60,563 nt of DNA from Sphingomonas sp. GC_Shp_5 (GCF_026540855.1 NZ_JALNUP010000024.1:1-60563), one strand, 5' to 3'. Counted from the first letter of the stretch, positions 44,061 to 52,619 are shown. Program-made: numbers and translations. The notes: generated from the sequence alone by a model not told the origin.

Positions 44061-44720
44061 ATGACACGCACACGGCTGAGCCACCGACGGGCAGGTGGTG
44101 CCGCGAGACGGTGGCGTCAGGGGCTCGCGGCGGCCGCGCTGGTCGCATCGATCGCGGCCGGCAGCCTCGCCTCGGCCGAGGATCCGGTGGACGTCGATTG
44201 GCAACGGGTGGCGACTGGCGCGGACCGCGCACGGCTGCGCGACTGGCGCAACGCCTGGGTGGCGGCGCTCGCGATCGAGCGCGCCGCCGGCCACGCCGCG
44301 GTTCTCGCCGCGGATCCGTTGTTCGATCCTGATCGCAGCGTTGAAGGCGTCGCGCTACCGCCCGGCACCTACCATTGCCGCACCGTCAAGCTCGGCCGCC
44401 ATCACGATGCCACGCGGCCGCTGGTCCCGGGCCGGTGGAACCCGTGCACGATCGCACCGGAAGAGGGTGTGCTCACCCTGCGCACCGGCGGCACCCAGCG
44501 GCTGGTGGGCCATCTGTTCGACCGTACCGACGCCCGCGAGGTCTTCCTCGGCACGCTGGTGCTCGGCGACGAACCGCGCGCGATGGTCTATGGCGGCGAC
44601 AGCAAGCGCGACGTCGCCGGCGTGCTGGAGCGCATCGGCGAGCGCCGCTGGCGGCTGGTGGTGCCCTATCCCGCGTTCGAATCGATGCTCGACCTGGTCG
44701 AGATCGCGCCGGCGGGCTGA
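44061..44720 (+). CDS. DUF4893 exported protein
   Basis: Protein of 219 residues. An Arg-rich N-terminus and hydrophobic stretch (QGLAAAALVASIAAGSLASA) form a Sec signal with likely cleavage after ASA. The mature part matches DUF4893: VDWQRVATGADRARLRDWRN, ALPPGTYHCRTVKLG, and GERRWRLVVPYPAFESMLDL. The family is largely restricted to sphingomonads and relatives and has no known function. Divergent from ypfJ with about 130 bases between. Confidence 0.85.
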   Translation: MTRTRLSHRRAGGAARRWRQGLAAAALVASIAAGSLASAEDPVDVDWQRVATGADRARLRDWRNAWVAALAIERAAGHAAVLAADPLFDPDRSVEGVALPPGTYHCRTVKLGRHHDATRPLVPGRWNPCTIAPEEGVLTLRTGGTQRLVGHLFDRTDAREVFLGTLVLGDEPRAMVYGGDSKRDVAGVLERIGERRWRLVVPYPAFESMLDLVEIAPAG

Positions 44721-44782
44721 TCGCCGTCGCTAGGTCCGCCCCGCGACCGCCCCATGGACGTCCGCCGCGACCGTCCCCGCGC

Positions 44783-44846
44783 CGTTCGCTCTGAGCTTGT
44801 CGAGAGGCCTCAGTCTCAAGGTGCTTCGGCAAGCTCAGCACGAACG
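44783..44846. repeat. Inverted repeat, CGTTCG...GAGCTTG family
   Basis: Left arm CGTTCGCTCTGAGCTTGTCG (44783) is an imperfect reverse complement of the right arm CGGCAAGCTCAGCACGAACG (44827-44846). An arrangement common as a dispersed hairpin repeat in sphingomonads. The surrounding gap 44721-44997 has no gene. Confidence 0.7.
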
Positions 44847-44997
44847 GATCACAACGACGCCATCATATCCCGGCTGACTGAAAACCACTGCCACCCGGCT
44901 CTTCGCACTCCGGACTCGCTCCGCAGCCCGCGGCTCGACCAGGACGTTCGTCGCATGGGAGGAGTGGATGCCGGACCGGGTACGGCATGACGACGGT

Positions 44998-45615
44998 TCA
45001 GTGGGCAGCCACCGCCACCGCGGCGGGCGCCGCCACCACCGCCAGCGGCGGCAGCGAGGCGAGATAATCCTTGCCGTGCCGCCGCACCGGCGTGACCACC
45101 CCGATATTGGCCGCCTCCACCGCCTGCAGATAGGAGCGCGGCTTCTTCATCAGCCCGGGTTGGTCCAGCCCCGTCAGCCCCGCGATCCGCGCCGCTTCCT
45201 TGACGAAGTGAATGCAATTGCGGTTGGTCAGATTGTAATGGCCGTCGCCGGTCTTGTCGTCCCAGGCCGCGATCAGCGCCAGCACCTGACTGTATTGCGC
45301 ATCGCTCAGCATCACCGAGAATTGCGCGTCGCTGCCGTTGATATAGCCCGGCTTGGCGATGTCGAGCCGCCCGCCCACCGTGCCCATCAGCAGCTTGGGG
45401 GTGATCGCCTTGGCGGTGAAGCCGTAATTGGCGTCCACCGGTGGCCCGCCGGCATCGGGTACGCCGCGCAGGGTGAAGAAGGCGTGGGGAAAGCTGTTGC
45501 CGAGTTCATGGCTCCAGAAGGTGATCGTCACCGCCGCGAACGCCGGCACCGCGCCGAGCAGCGCGGAGAGCGTCAGCAGCAGGCCGAGCAGCGGCCGAAG
45601 AAGCGAGCGGTGCAT
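44998..45615 (-). CDS. Secreted protein of unknown function, possibly permuted papain-like
   Basis: Exported protein of 205 residues with signal MHRSLLRPLLGLLLTLSALL and cleavage after AFA. The mature domain has an early conserved-looking His (ELGNSFPHAFFTLRG), a central YGFTAKAITPKLLMGTVGG, and HYNLTNRNCIHFVKEAARIA with a Cys preceded by Asn. The order His...Asn-Cys-x-x-Phe resembles circularly permuted papain-like (NlpC/P60 or DUF4105-like) domains, but this is only a pattern match. ATG 45615 opens the signal peptide. Possibly an envelope amidase or peptidase; function not established. Confidence 0.7.
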   Translation of the reverse strand: MHRSLLRPLLGLLLTLSALLGAVPAFAAVTITFWSHELGNSFPHAFFTLRGVPDAGGPPVDANYGFTAKAITPKLLMGTVGGRLDIAKPGYINGSDAQFSVMLSDAQYSQVLALIAAWDDKTGDGHYNLTNRNCIHFVKEAARIAGLTGLDQPGLMKKPRSYLQAVEAANIGVVTPVRRHGKDYLASLPPLAVVAAPAAVAVAAH

Positions 45616-45660
45616 GGCTCGCGAGTGTATCCATCGCGTGACGATCGGCAACCACCTGTT

Positions 45661-46614
45661 TCAGGGGGCGACGCCGCTGAACACCGCCGCATTCTCGCGC
45701 TTTTCCGGGCGGATGTAGATCGAGCTCAGCATCGGCACCGCCTCGCGTAGCCGGTCCTCCAGTTCCTCGATCATGGTTTCGCCTTCACCCATCGTCACCG
45801 AATCGACGAAATCGGCGCTGACCGCAGCGAAGATCGAATCGGGCGCGGTGTGGATGGTGCGGACGTGGTTGACCGAGGAGATCGCCGGATGCGCCTCGAT
45901 GATCGCGCGCACGGTTGCCACCACCCGCGGGTCGGCGCGCTCGCCAATTAGCAGCCCCTTGGATTCGCGCGCCAGCAGCCCTGCCACCGCGGCGAGGATG
46001 ATGCCGATCAGGATTGAGGCGACGCCGTCGATCCGCGGGTCGTTCAGCGCATGGCTGGCGAACACGCCGGCCGCGGCGATCGCCAAGCCGGCGAGCGCCG
46101 CCGAATCCTCGAACAACACGATAAAGCCGGCTGGATCCTTCGAGCGGCGGATCGCGCTCCACCAGGCGGTGTCGCCTTTCTTGGCCGCGAACTCGCGCAT
46201 CGCCAGGAACCAGGATGATCCCTCGAGCAGCGCCGAGACGGCGAGCACGATATAGTTGATCAGCGGGTTGCTGAGCGGTTCGGGCTCGATGATGTGGCGA
46301 TAGCCCTCGTAAATCGATACGCCCGCGCCGACCGCGAAGATCAGGATCGCGACTACGAACGCCCAGAAATACAGTTCGCGACCATAGCCGAACGGGTGGG
46401 CGGTGTCGGCGGGGCGCTTGGCCTTGTGCTGGCCGTAGAGCAGCAGCAGCTGGTTGCCGCTGTCGACGCACGAATGCACGCCTTCGGTGAGCATTGACGA
46501 CGAACCCGTGATCGCCGCGGCGATGAACTTGGCCACGCCGATGCCAAGGTTGGCGGCGAGCGCGCCGTAGAGAACTAGATTCTCGCGGATCCGCGCGGTG
46601 AAACCGTGGGTCAT
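45661..46614 (-). CDS. Cation diffusion facilitator (CDF) family transporter
   Basis: Divalent-metal:proton antiporter of 317 residues. Six membrane helices, with metal-site residues in LTEGVHSCVDSGNQLLLLYG (HxxxD on helix 2) and VLFEDSAALAGLAIAAAG (ExxxA/D region on helix 5), and a C-terminal cytosolic ferredoxin-like domain (about 225-317; RTIHTAPDSIFAAVSADF). GHPFGYGRELYFWAF-type spacing resembles the ZNT9-like branch. Metal specificity (Zn, Co or Fe) cannot be assigned. It precedes the papain-like gene by 45 bases on the same strand. Confidence 0.92.
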   Translation of the reverse strand: MTHGFTARIRENLVLYGALAANLGIGVAKFIAAAITGSSSMLTEGVHSCVDSGNQLLLLYGQHKAKRPADTAHPFGYGRELYFWAFVVAILIFAVGAGVSIYEGYRHIIEPEPLSNPLINYIVLAVSALLEGSSWFLAMREFAAKKGDTAWWSAIRRSKDPAGFIVLFEDSAALAGLAIAAAGVFASHALNDPRIDGVASILIGIILAAVAGLLARESKGLLIGERADPRVVATVRAIIEAHPAISSVNHVRTIHTAPDSIFAAVSADFVDSVTMGEGETMIEELEDRLREAVPMLSSIYIRPEKRENAAVFSGVAP

Positions 46615-46903
46615 GCCTTCTCCCTATAGCCTCGGGCTATGGCCCGGAAACGCGCGGTGCGGAAGAAGGGCGCGTGATTGACACGCGGTGGCGGAGGAAT
46701 GCCCGCCAGTGGGGGCCACCGGCGGGCACCTTTCCTCCCCAGGAAACCCGTGGGCCCGCGCTAGCGGCACTGCCGGGCGCGGGGCAGGGGCGGCGGTGAT
46801 GGAGCGTGGTGTTGCTGTGCACGTAAGCGACTCAGTGTCAGTCTTGTTGTAACTAATTGACAGGTTGGCCCGACTGATCGATCAACGCAGCCAGGAGACG
46901 GAC

Positions 46904-48292
46904 ATGGCAGAACGCAAACTGTTCGCCGGGCATGCGGTGCGCCGGCTGCGGCGGCAGGCCGGGCTGACCCAGGCAGCGATGGCCGAGGCGCTGGCGATCT
47001 CGCCGAGCTACCTCAATCTGGTCGAGCGCAACCAGCGGCCGCTGTCGGCGACGTTGCTGGTCAGGCTCGCCGAATCGTACGATTTCGATCCGCGCGCGTT
47101 GAGCGCGGGCGAGCCCGGCGGTGGCGAGGCGGCGATCCGCCGGCGGCTGGCCGATCCGCTGTTCGCGGATCTGGAGGTTGATCGCAACGAGATCGCGGAG
47201 TGGCTCGCCGGCGCGCCCGGCGGTGCCGAGGCCTTTGCGCGCGTCTATGACCGGCTGGTCGCGGGTGGTGGCAGCGGTGCCGACAACGGCAGCGACCCGG
47301 TCGCCGAGGTGCGCCGCGAGATCGAGCGCTGGCGCGGCTATTTCGCCGATCTCGATGGTGCGGCCGAGGCGCTGGCGGACGAGCTGCGGCTCGGCGCCGG
47401 CGATCTTTATGGCGCGATCGCCGAGCGGCTGCGGGTCAAGCACCAGCTGACCATCCGCATCCTGCCGGTCGACGTCATGCCCGATCTGCTCCGTCGGCTC
47501 GATCTCCACGCGCGCCAGTTGCAGCTCAGCGAAACGCTCGATTCGGCGTCGCGTACCTTTGCCGCCGCCTATCAGCTCGCGCAGATCGAGGCGCGTGGCG
47601 AGATCGACGGTCTCGCCACCGGGGCGGGCTTTGCCGATCGCTCGGCGGAGAAGCTGTTCCGCCGCCATCTCGCCAGCTATTTCGCCGCCGCGGTGATGAT
47701 GCCCTATGCCCGCTTCCTGCGCGCCTGCGAGAGCACCGGCTACGATCTCGAGTTGCTTCAGCGTCGCTTCGGCGCCGGGTTCGAGCAGGTCGCGCATCGG
47801 CTGACGACGCTGCAGCGGGTCGGCGCGCGCGGGTTGCCCTTCTTTCTCGTCCGGGTCGATCGCGCCGGGCAGTCGTCCAAACTTTTCTCGGGGGCGAGCG
47901 GGTCGCCGCTTGCCGAGGCCGAGGGGCGGTGCCCGTTATGGCGGCTCCACCACGCCTTCGATCGCCCCGGCAGCCTCGCGATCCAGCTGGTCGAGCTGGA
48001 GGATGGCGGCCGCTGGCTCACCGTCGCGCGCACCGTGACGCCGCAGCGCCGCCGCTATGGCGGGGTGCCGGCCGAGTTCACCGTCGGGCTCGGGGTGGCT
48101 GCCGACCTCGGCGGTACGCTGGCGATCGCGCGCGGCGTGGATCTGCGCGGCGACGCCACTCCAATCGGCCTCGGCTGCCGCGCCTGCCTGCGCGTCGACT
48201 GCCCCCAGCGCTCGGCGCCCCCCGCCGGCCGCACGCTGTCGATCGACGAGCGCGAGCGCGGCGTATCGGGCTTCAGCTTCGTCGGTGATTGA
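46904..48292 (+). CDS. XRE-family regulator with ImmA/IrrE-like and ScfR/RamB C-terminal domain
   Basis: Regulator of 462 residues. The N-terminal Cro/C1 helix-turn-helix is at about 10-65 (LRRQAGLTQAAMAEALAISP, YLNLVERNQRPLS). The middle resembles ImmA/IrrE but without an HExxH zinc motif. The C-terminal short-chain fatty-acyl regulator domain ends in the Cys cluster GCRACLRVDCPQRS. Relatives such as RamB control acetate and glyoxylate-cycle genes, and isocitrate lyase follows 130 bases downstream on the same strand, so control of aceA is a strong inference. ATG 46904 follows CCAGGAGACGG. Confidence 0.92.
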   Translation: MAERKLFAGHAVRRLRRQAGLTQAAMAEALAISPSYLNLVERNQRPLSATLLVRLAESYDFDPRALSAGEPGGGEAAIRRRLADPLFADLEVDRNEIAEWLAGAPGGAEAFARVYDRLVAGGGSGADNGSDPVAEVRREIERWRGYFADLDGAAEALADELRLGAGDLYGAIAERLRVKHQLTIRILPVDVMPDLLRRLDLHARQLQLSETLDSASRTFAAAYQLAQIEARGEIDGLATGAGFADRSAEKLFRRHLASYFAAAVMMPYARFLRACESTGYDLELLQRRFGAGFEQVAHRLTTLQRVGARGLPFFLVRVDRAGQSSKLFSGASGSPLAEAEGRCPLWRLHHAFDRPGSLAIQLVELEDGGRWLTVARTVTPQRRRYGGVPAEFTVGLGVAADLGGTLAIARGVDLRGDATPIGLGCRACLRVDCPQRSAPPAGRTLSIDERERGVSGFSFVGD

Positions 48293-48350
48293 GTCGCGAA
48301 TTCACATCAACACAGCTGTTGTTGGCCGATGATGACAGCTGAACCGCGTT

Positions 48351-48374
48351 TATGCGCGAAGTTAGACAGAATAG
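48351..48374 (+). promoter_or_regulatory. 24-bp element upstream of aceA, shared with lipoprotein operon
   Basis: Contains TATGCGCGAAGTTAGACAGA followed by ATAG, ending 48 bases before the aceA start. The same 24 bases with one change occur in the opposite orientation at 51556-51579. TGCGCGAAGTT also resembles the RamB-type core (about 8 of 11 positions of TTTGCAAAGTT), fitting control by the regulator encoded at 46904. Confidence 0.6.
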
Positions 48375-48422
48375 CCGGTCAAGATTGATACAGTCGCGCC
48401 GATAACAAGGCGAGGAGGGATC

Positions 48423-49982
48423 ATGACCTATCACCAACAGCGCAGCTGGCCCGGGATCGATGCGCAAGCGGTGGCGCGGATGCGCCGGCAGAACCGGTTC
48501 GCCACCGGGCTCGACATCGCCCGCTACACCGCGGCGATCATGCGCCGCGACATGGCCGCCTATGACGCCGATCCCACCGCCTACACCCAGTCGCTCGGCT
48601 GCTGGCACGGCTTCATCGCCCAGCAGCAGATGATCAGCATCAAGAAGCACTTCGGCACCACCGAGCGGCGCTATCTGTACCTCTCGGGCTGGATGGTCGC
48701 GGCGCTGCGTAGCGAATTCGGCCCGCTGCCCGATCAGTCGATGCACGAGAAGACCAGCGTGCCCGCGCTGATCGCCGAGATCTACACCTTCCTCCGCCAG
48801 GCCGACGCGCGCGAGCTGGGCCTGCTGTTCCGCGACCTCGATGCCGCGCGCGAGGCCGGCAACCAGCTCGAGGAACAGCGGCTGCTCCACGCCATCGACG
48901 GCCACCAGACTCATGTTGTGCCGATCATCGCCGACATCGATGCCGGCTTCGGCAATGCCGAGGCGACCTATCTGCTCGCCCGCAAGATGATCGAGGCCGG
49001 CGCCTGCGCGCTCCAGATCGAGAACCAGGTCTCCGACGAGAAGCAGTGCGGCCATCAGGACGGCAAGGTGACGGTGCCGCACGAGGACTTCCTCGCCAAG
49101 ATCCGCGCCTGCCGCTACGCCTTCCTCGAACTCGGCGTCGAGGATGGCATCATCGTCGCCCGCACCGACTCGCTCGGCGCCGGTCTCACCAAGCAGATCG
49201 CCTATAGCCAGGCGCCGGGCGACCTCGCCGACCAGTATAACGCCTTCCTCGATGCCGAGCCGGTCAGCAACCTGGCATCCCTGCGTGGCGACGTCGTGAT
49301 CGAGCGCGATGGCAGGCTGGTGCGGCCCAAGCGGCTGCGCTCCAACCTGTTCCAGTTCCGCGAGGGTAGTGGTGAAGACCGCTGCGTGCTCGACGGCATC
49401 ACCTCGCTCCAGCACGGCGCCGATCTGCTGTGGATCGAGACCGAGAAGCCGCACATCGCGCAGATCGCGCGGATGGTCGATCGGATCCGCGCGGTCGTGC
49501 CCGACGCCAAGCTGGTCTACAACAACTCGCCCTCGTTCAACTGGACGCTCAACTTCCGCCAGCAGGTGTTCGACGCCTGGGCTGCAGAAGGCCGCGACGT
49601 TTCGGCCTATGACCGCGCACGGCTGATGAGCGCCGACTATGACGATTGCGCGCTGGGGCGCGAGGCCGACGAGCGGATCAGGACCTTCCAGCGCGACGCT
49701 GCGGCCCGCGCAGGCGTGTTCCACCATCTGATCACGCTGCCCACCTACCACACCGCGGCGCTGAGCACGGACACGCTCGCCCGCGACTATTTCGGCGAAG
49801 CGGCGATGCTCGGCTATGTCCGCGGCGTGCAGCGCGAGGAGATCCGCCGGGGCATCGCCTGCGTGAAGCACCAGAACATGTCCGGCAGCGACATCGGCGA
49901 CGACCACAAGGGCTATTTCGCCGGCGAGGCGGCGCTGAAAGCGGGTGGGGCGGCGAACACGATGAACCAGTTCGCCGCCTGA
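48423..49982 (+). CDS. aceA: Isocitrate lyase
   Basis: Glyoxylate-cycle enzyme of 519 residues that cleaves isocitrate to glyoxylate and succinate. The catalytic signature is DEKQCGHQDGKVTVP (the KxCGH motif with the catalytic Cys), preceded by PIIADIDAGFGNAEATYLLA and followed by IIVARTDSLGAGL and KLVYNNSPSFNWTLNF. The length and KQCGH variant are those of the larger isocitrate lyase class found in Pseudomonas and Acinetobacter rather than the 430-residue E. coli type. A strong GGCGAGGAGGGATC ribosome-binding site precedes ATG 48423. No malate synthase is adjacent. Confidence 0.97.
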   Translation: MTYHQQRSWPGIDAQAVARMRRQNRFATGLDIARYTAAIMRRDMAAYDADPTAYTQSLGCWHGFIAQQQMISIKKHFGTTERRYLYLSGWMVAALRSEFGPLPDQSMHEKTSVPALIAEIYTFLRQADARELGLLFRDLDAAREAGNQLEEQRLLHAIDGHQTHVVPIIADIDAGFGNAEATYLLARKMIEAGACALQIENQVSDEKQCGHQDGKVTVPHEDFLAKIRACRYAFLELGVEDGIIVARTDSLGAGLTKQIAYSQAPGDLADQYNAFLDAEPVSNLASLRGDVVIERDGRLVRPKRLRSNLFQFREGSGEDRCVLDGITSLQHGADLLWIETEKPHIAQIARMVDRIRAVVPDAKLVYNNSPSFNWTLNFRQQVFDAWAAEGRDVSAYDRARLMSADYDDCALGREADERIRTFQRDAAARAGVFHHLITLPTYHTAALSTDTLARDYFGEAAMLGYVRGVQREEIRRGIACVKHQNMSGSDIGDDHKGYFAGEAALKAGGAANTMNQFAA

Positions 49983-49986
49983 TCTG

Positions 49987-50940
49987 TCAGGCGCCCGCGG
50001 TGGTGAGCCGCTCGAGCTGGTCCTGGCTCAGCTCGAGCGTCAGCGCCGGGAGCAGATCCTCGAGCTGCTCGACGCGGGTGGCGCTGGCGATCGGCGCGGT
50101 GACGCCGGGCTGGGCGATCAGCCAGGCGAGCGCGATCTGCGCAAGGGTGGCGCCGGTCTCCTCGGCGACGCCGTCCATCGCCGCGAGCACCGCCTTGCCC
50201 TTGCCGTCGAGCAACTCGGTCATGCGGCCGCCGCGCACGCTCTTCTTGAGATCGTCGGCCGAGCGGTACTTGCCGGTGAGGAAGCCCGAGGCGAGGCCGT
50301 AATAAGGCAGCACGCCGATGTTCTCGGTGACACAATAGTCCTGCAGCTCGCCTTCGAACTTGTGGCGGCTGACGAGGTTATATTCGGGCTGGAGCACGTG
50401 GTAGCGCGGCAGGCCGGCGGCCTTGGCGGCATCGACTGCCGACTTGAGCCGCGCGGCGTGGAAGTTGGACGCGCCGATCACGCGGACCTTGCCGGCCTCG
50501 ATCAGCTTGGCGAAGGCTTCCGCTACCGCGTCCTGGGGCACGCCCTCATCGTCCTGATGGGCGTAGTAGAGATCGATGCGATCGGTGCCGAGCCGCTTGA
50601 GGGACGCGTCAGCGGCGGCAGCGATGCGGGCAGGCGCGAGCTTCTCGCCGCCCTCGCCGGGCAGCATGCCGACCTTGGTGGCGATCAGCACGTCATCGCG
50701 CTTGCCGCTCGCCTTGAGCCATGCCCCGATCATGCTCTCGGACTCGCCGCCCTGATGGCCGTCGACCCACGCCGAATAGACGTCGGCGGTGTCGATCATG
50801 GTGCCGCCGCCAGCGACGAAGGCGTCGAGCACGGCGAAGCTGGCGGCGCGATCGGCGGTCCAGCCGAACACGTTGCCGCCGAGCACGAGCGGCGCGATCT
50901 GGAGGTCGGTGGCACCGAGGCGGCGCTTGGCAATGGTCAT
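49987..50940 (-). CDS. Aldo/keto reductase
   Basis: NADPH-dependent oxidoreductase of 317 residues with a TIM-barrel fold. The catalytic tetrad lies in MIDTADVYSAWVDGHQGGES (Asp, Tyr), VLIATKVGML (Lys) and DLYYAHQDDEGVP (His). GVTAPIASATRVEQLEDLLP is the cofactor-binding end. Similar to YajO/YghZ-like general aldo/keto reductases. The start ATG 50940 overlaps the stop of a small lipoprotein gene by four bases, so it is the last gene of a leftward three-gene operon. The aceA stop is only 4 bases from its own stop. Confidence 0.94.
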   Translation of the reverse strand: MTIAKRRLGATDLQIAPLVLGGNVFGWTADRAASFAVLDAFVAGGGTMIDTADVYSAWVDGHQGGESESMIGAWLKASGKRDDVLIATKVGMLPGEGGEKLAPARIAAAADASLKRLGTDRIDLYYAHQDDEGVPQDAVAEAFAKLIEAGKVRVIGASNFHAARLKSAVDAAKAAGLPRYHVLQPEYNLVSRHKFEGELQDYCVTENIGVLPYYGLASGFLTGKYRSADDLKKSVRGGRMTELLDGKGKAVLAAMDGVAEETGATLAQIALAWLIAQPGVTAPIASATRVEQLEDLLPALTLELSQDQLERLTTAGA

Positions 50941-51176
50941 GGCTGATCCTGGTCGTTGGCGGTGGCGGCGTTGAGGTCGACGCTGTTGGCGTCGAGCATC
51001 GCGGCGGCGTCGTTGAGCTGCGCGGCTTCTTCGGCACTGACCGCGCCGGGCTGATCGTCGTGGTGGCGCGAGCAGGCGGCGAGCGCCAGCGTCGCCGCGA
51101 CGAGCGCGAGGGCTCGCCTCCGGTAAGTCCCGGCTCTAGCCGGGCCGAGGAGAGGGAGGCGAGCCGGGGCGCTCAT
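50937..51176 (-). CDS. Small lipoprotein
   Basis: Protein of 79 residues. An Arg-rich n-region is followed by ALALVAATLALAACSRHHDD; the lipobox is LAAC. The mature part is about 45 residues, acidic and Ala/Asn/Asp-rich. No family recognised. The start overlaps the preceding lipoprotein stop by one base (TGATG) and its stop overlaps the aldo/keto reductase start by four, so all three are translationally linked. Confidence 0.75.
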   Translation of the reverse strand: MSAPARLPLLGPARAGTYRRRALALVAATLALAACSRHHDDQPGAVSAEEAAQLNDAAAMLDANSVDLNAATANDQDQP

Positions 51177-51544
51177 CAGTGGCGGATGGCGTTGCCGGCG
51201 CGGACGAGCGCGTTGCCGGTGGCATCGCCGGCGCGGTCGGCGGCATTGGCGATGTCGTCGCCGGCGCGATCGGCGTGGTCGCTCAGCCGGTCGCCGACAC
51301 GGTCGGCGCTGTTGCTGAGGCGATCGCCGGCGGCATCGGCATGGGCGCCGGCATTGTCCATCGAGCGCTCGGCAGAGCCGAAGGCGTCGTCGGTGGCGGC
51401 ACCGACATCGCCGACCGCGTTCTGGAGGGTCGCATTGGCGTCACCGGCGACCGCATCGGCGGCGTTGGCGGTCTGGTCCTGGGTGTTCTGGCTGCAGGCG
51501 CCGAGCAGCAGCGCCGGCGCGGCGAGGATCATGAGACGCTTCAT
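51176..51544 (-). CDS. Small lipoprotein with Ala/Asp-rich heptad-like repeats
   Basis: Protein of 122 residues: signal MKRLMILAAPALLLGACSQN (lipobox LGAC, Cys17), then a highly repetitive Ala/Asp/Asn/Arg-rich tail (SADRVGDRLSDHADRAGDDI, ANAADRAGDATGNALVRAGN) that would form an extended amphipathic helix. It resembles short envelope lipoproteins such as entericidin- or Lpp-like structural proteins, with no firm match. AGGGAG lies just upstream of ATG 51544, and the aceA-type 24-bp element lies directly upstream of that. Confidence 0.78.
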   Translation of the reverse strand: MKRLMILAAPALLLGACSQNTQDQTANAADAVAGDANATLQNAVGDVGAATDDAFGSAERSMDNAGAHADAAGDRLSNSADRVGDRLSDHADRAGDDIANAADRAGDATGNALVRAGNAIRH

Positions 51545-51555
51545 GTGGGTACTCC

Positions 51556-51579
51556 CTAATCTGTCTAACTTCGCGCATA
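51556..51579 (-). promoter_or_regulatory. 24-bp element upstream of lipoprotein-AKR operon
   Basis: Reverse complement of the aceA upstream element (23 of 24 bases identical; first 20 identical). Here it ends only 11 bases from the start codon and abuts the Shine-Dalgarno, so it would act as a roadblock or leader site, or the transcription start lies further upstream near 51585-51600. Confidence 0.6.
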
Positions 51580-51617
51580 TGCAACGCGAGGCAAGGCCCT
51601 CGGGTCCGCGTTGACCT

Positions 51618-51639
51618 CATATAAAGATATCTTTATATG
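51618..51639. promoter_or_regulatory. Perfect 22-bp palindrome over the methionine operon promoter
   Basis: CATATAAAGAT mirrored as ATCTTTATATG, perfectly symmetric. It overlaps a promoter-like pair TTGACC (51611-51616) and TATATG (51634-51639) spaced by 17 bases. The ArsR-type regulator encoded next (ATG 51666) is the obvious binder, giving autoregulation and repression of metF and the split metH. It stands out as the most AT-rich stretch of this half of the window. Confidence 0.8.
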
Positions 51640-51665
51640 TTTATCCCGCTAAGCTGGACCCGACG

Positions 51666-52619
51666 ATGACGCTTGCTTTGGATATCTTTCGCGCTCTGGC
51701 CGATGCCACGAGATTGCGTATCTTCTCGCTGCTGCGCTCGATGGAGCTGTCGGTGGGCGAGCTCGCGCAGGTGCTCGGCCAGAGCCAGCCGCGGGTGAGC
51801 CGCCACGTCAAGATCCTGTGCGACGCGGGGCTGGCCGAGCGGCGCAAGGAAGGCAGCTGGGTGTTCGTGGCGCTGGGCAAGCAGGCGGCGACCGCACCGG
51901 TCGCCGCGGCGCTCGATCAATGGCATGCGGCGCAGCCCGACCATTGGGCGGTGGCCGACGCGGCGCGGCTGGCAGCGGTGCGCGCCGATCGCGCGGCGAG
52001 CGCGGCGAGCTGGTTCGAGGGCCATGCCGACGAGTGGGACGCGATCCGCTCGCTCCATGTCGCCGAGGAGCAGGTGGAGCATGCGATGGCGGCGGTGCTC
52101 GGAGAGGGGCCGATCGGCCAGCTGATCGACATCGGCACCGGCACCGGGCGGATGCTCGAGCTGTTCGGCGACCAGGCGGAGACCGCGCTCGGCATCGATC
52201 GCTCGTCGGAGATGCTGCGGCTGGCGCGTGCCAAGCTGCACGATCGCGCCAACACCGAGCTGCGCCAGGCGGATCTCTATGCGCTGCCGATGGGCGATGG
52301 CGCCGCCGATGTCGCGATCCTCCACCATGTGCTGCATTTCGCGCAGCAGCCGGGCGCGGCGATCGCCGAGGCGGCGCGAGTGCTGGGGCCGGGCGGGCGG
52401 CTGCTGATCGCGGATTTTGCGCCGCATGATCGCGAGGAGTTGCGCGCCAAGGATGCGCACACGCGGCTTGGCTTCGCCGACGAGCAGATCGCGGCCTGGT
52501 TTGCCAATGCCGGGCTGCAGCTGGCACGGACCGAGACATTGAAGGGTGGGGAATTGACGGTGACTTTGTGGCTGGGCGCCAAGCCCGGTGCGCGCTTGCG
52601 TGAGGTGAAGGCGGCATGA
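51666..52619 (+). CDS. ArsR-family regulator fused to SAM-dependent methyltransferase domain
   Basis: Two-domain protein of 317 residues. Residues 1-90 are an ArsR winged helix (DIFRALADATRLRIFSLLRS, VLGQSQPRVSRHVKILCDAG) without a metal-binding Cys motif. Residues about 110-300 are a class I methyltransferase fold with the SAM-binding loop LIDIGTGTGRMLEL and VLGPGGRLLIADFAP. Such fusions lie in methionine-cycle loci and are thought to sense SAM or S-adenosylhomocysteine; SahR is a studied ArsR-family SAH regulator. ATGA overlap with metF, and a perfect palindrome on its own promoter, support operon autoregulation. Methyltransferase activity is unproven. Confidence 0.92.
   Translation: MTLALDIFRALADATRLRIFSLLRSMELSVGELAQVLGQSQPRVSRHVKILCDAGLAERRKEGSWVFVALGKQAATAPVAAALDQWHAAQPDHWAVADAARLAAVRADRAASAASWFEGHADEWDAIRSLHVAEEQVEHAMAAVLGEGPIGQLIDIGTGTGRMLELFGDQAETALGIDRSSEMLRLARAKLHDRANTELRQADLYALPMGDGAADVAILHHVLHFAQQPGAAIAEAARVLGPGGRLLIADFAPHDREELRAKDAHTRLGFADEQIAAWFANAGLQLARTETLKGGELTVTLWLGAKPGARLREVKAA

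Noticed and set aside
48273..49907. A 544-codon minus-strand open frame opposite aceA
   Set aside because: Antisense shadow of isocitrate lyase; no start signal or family resemblance.
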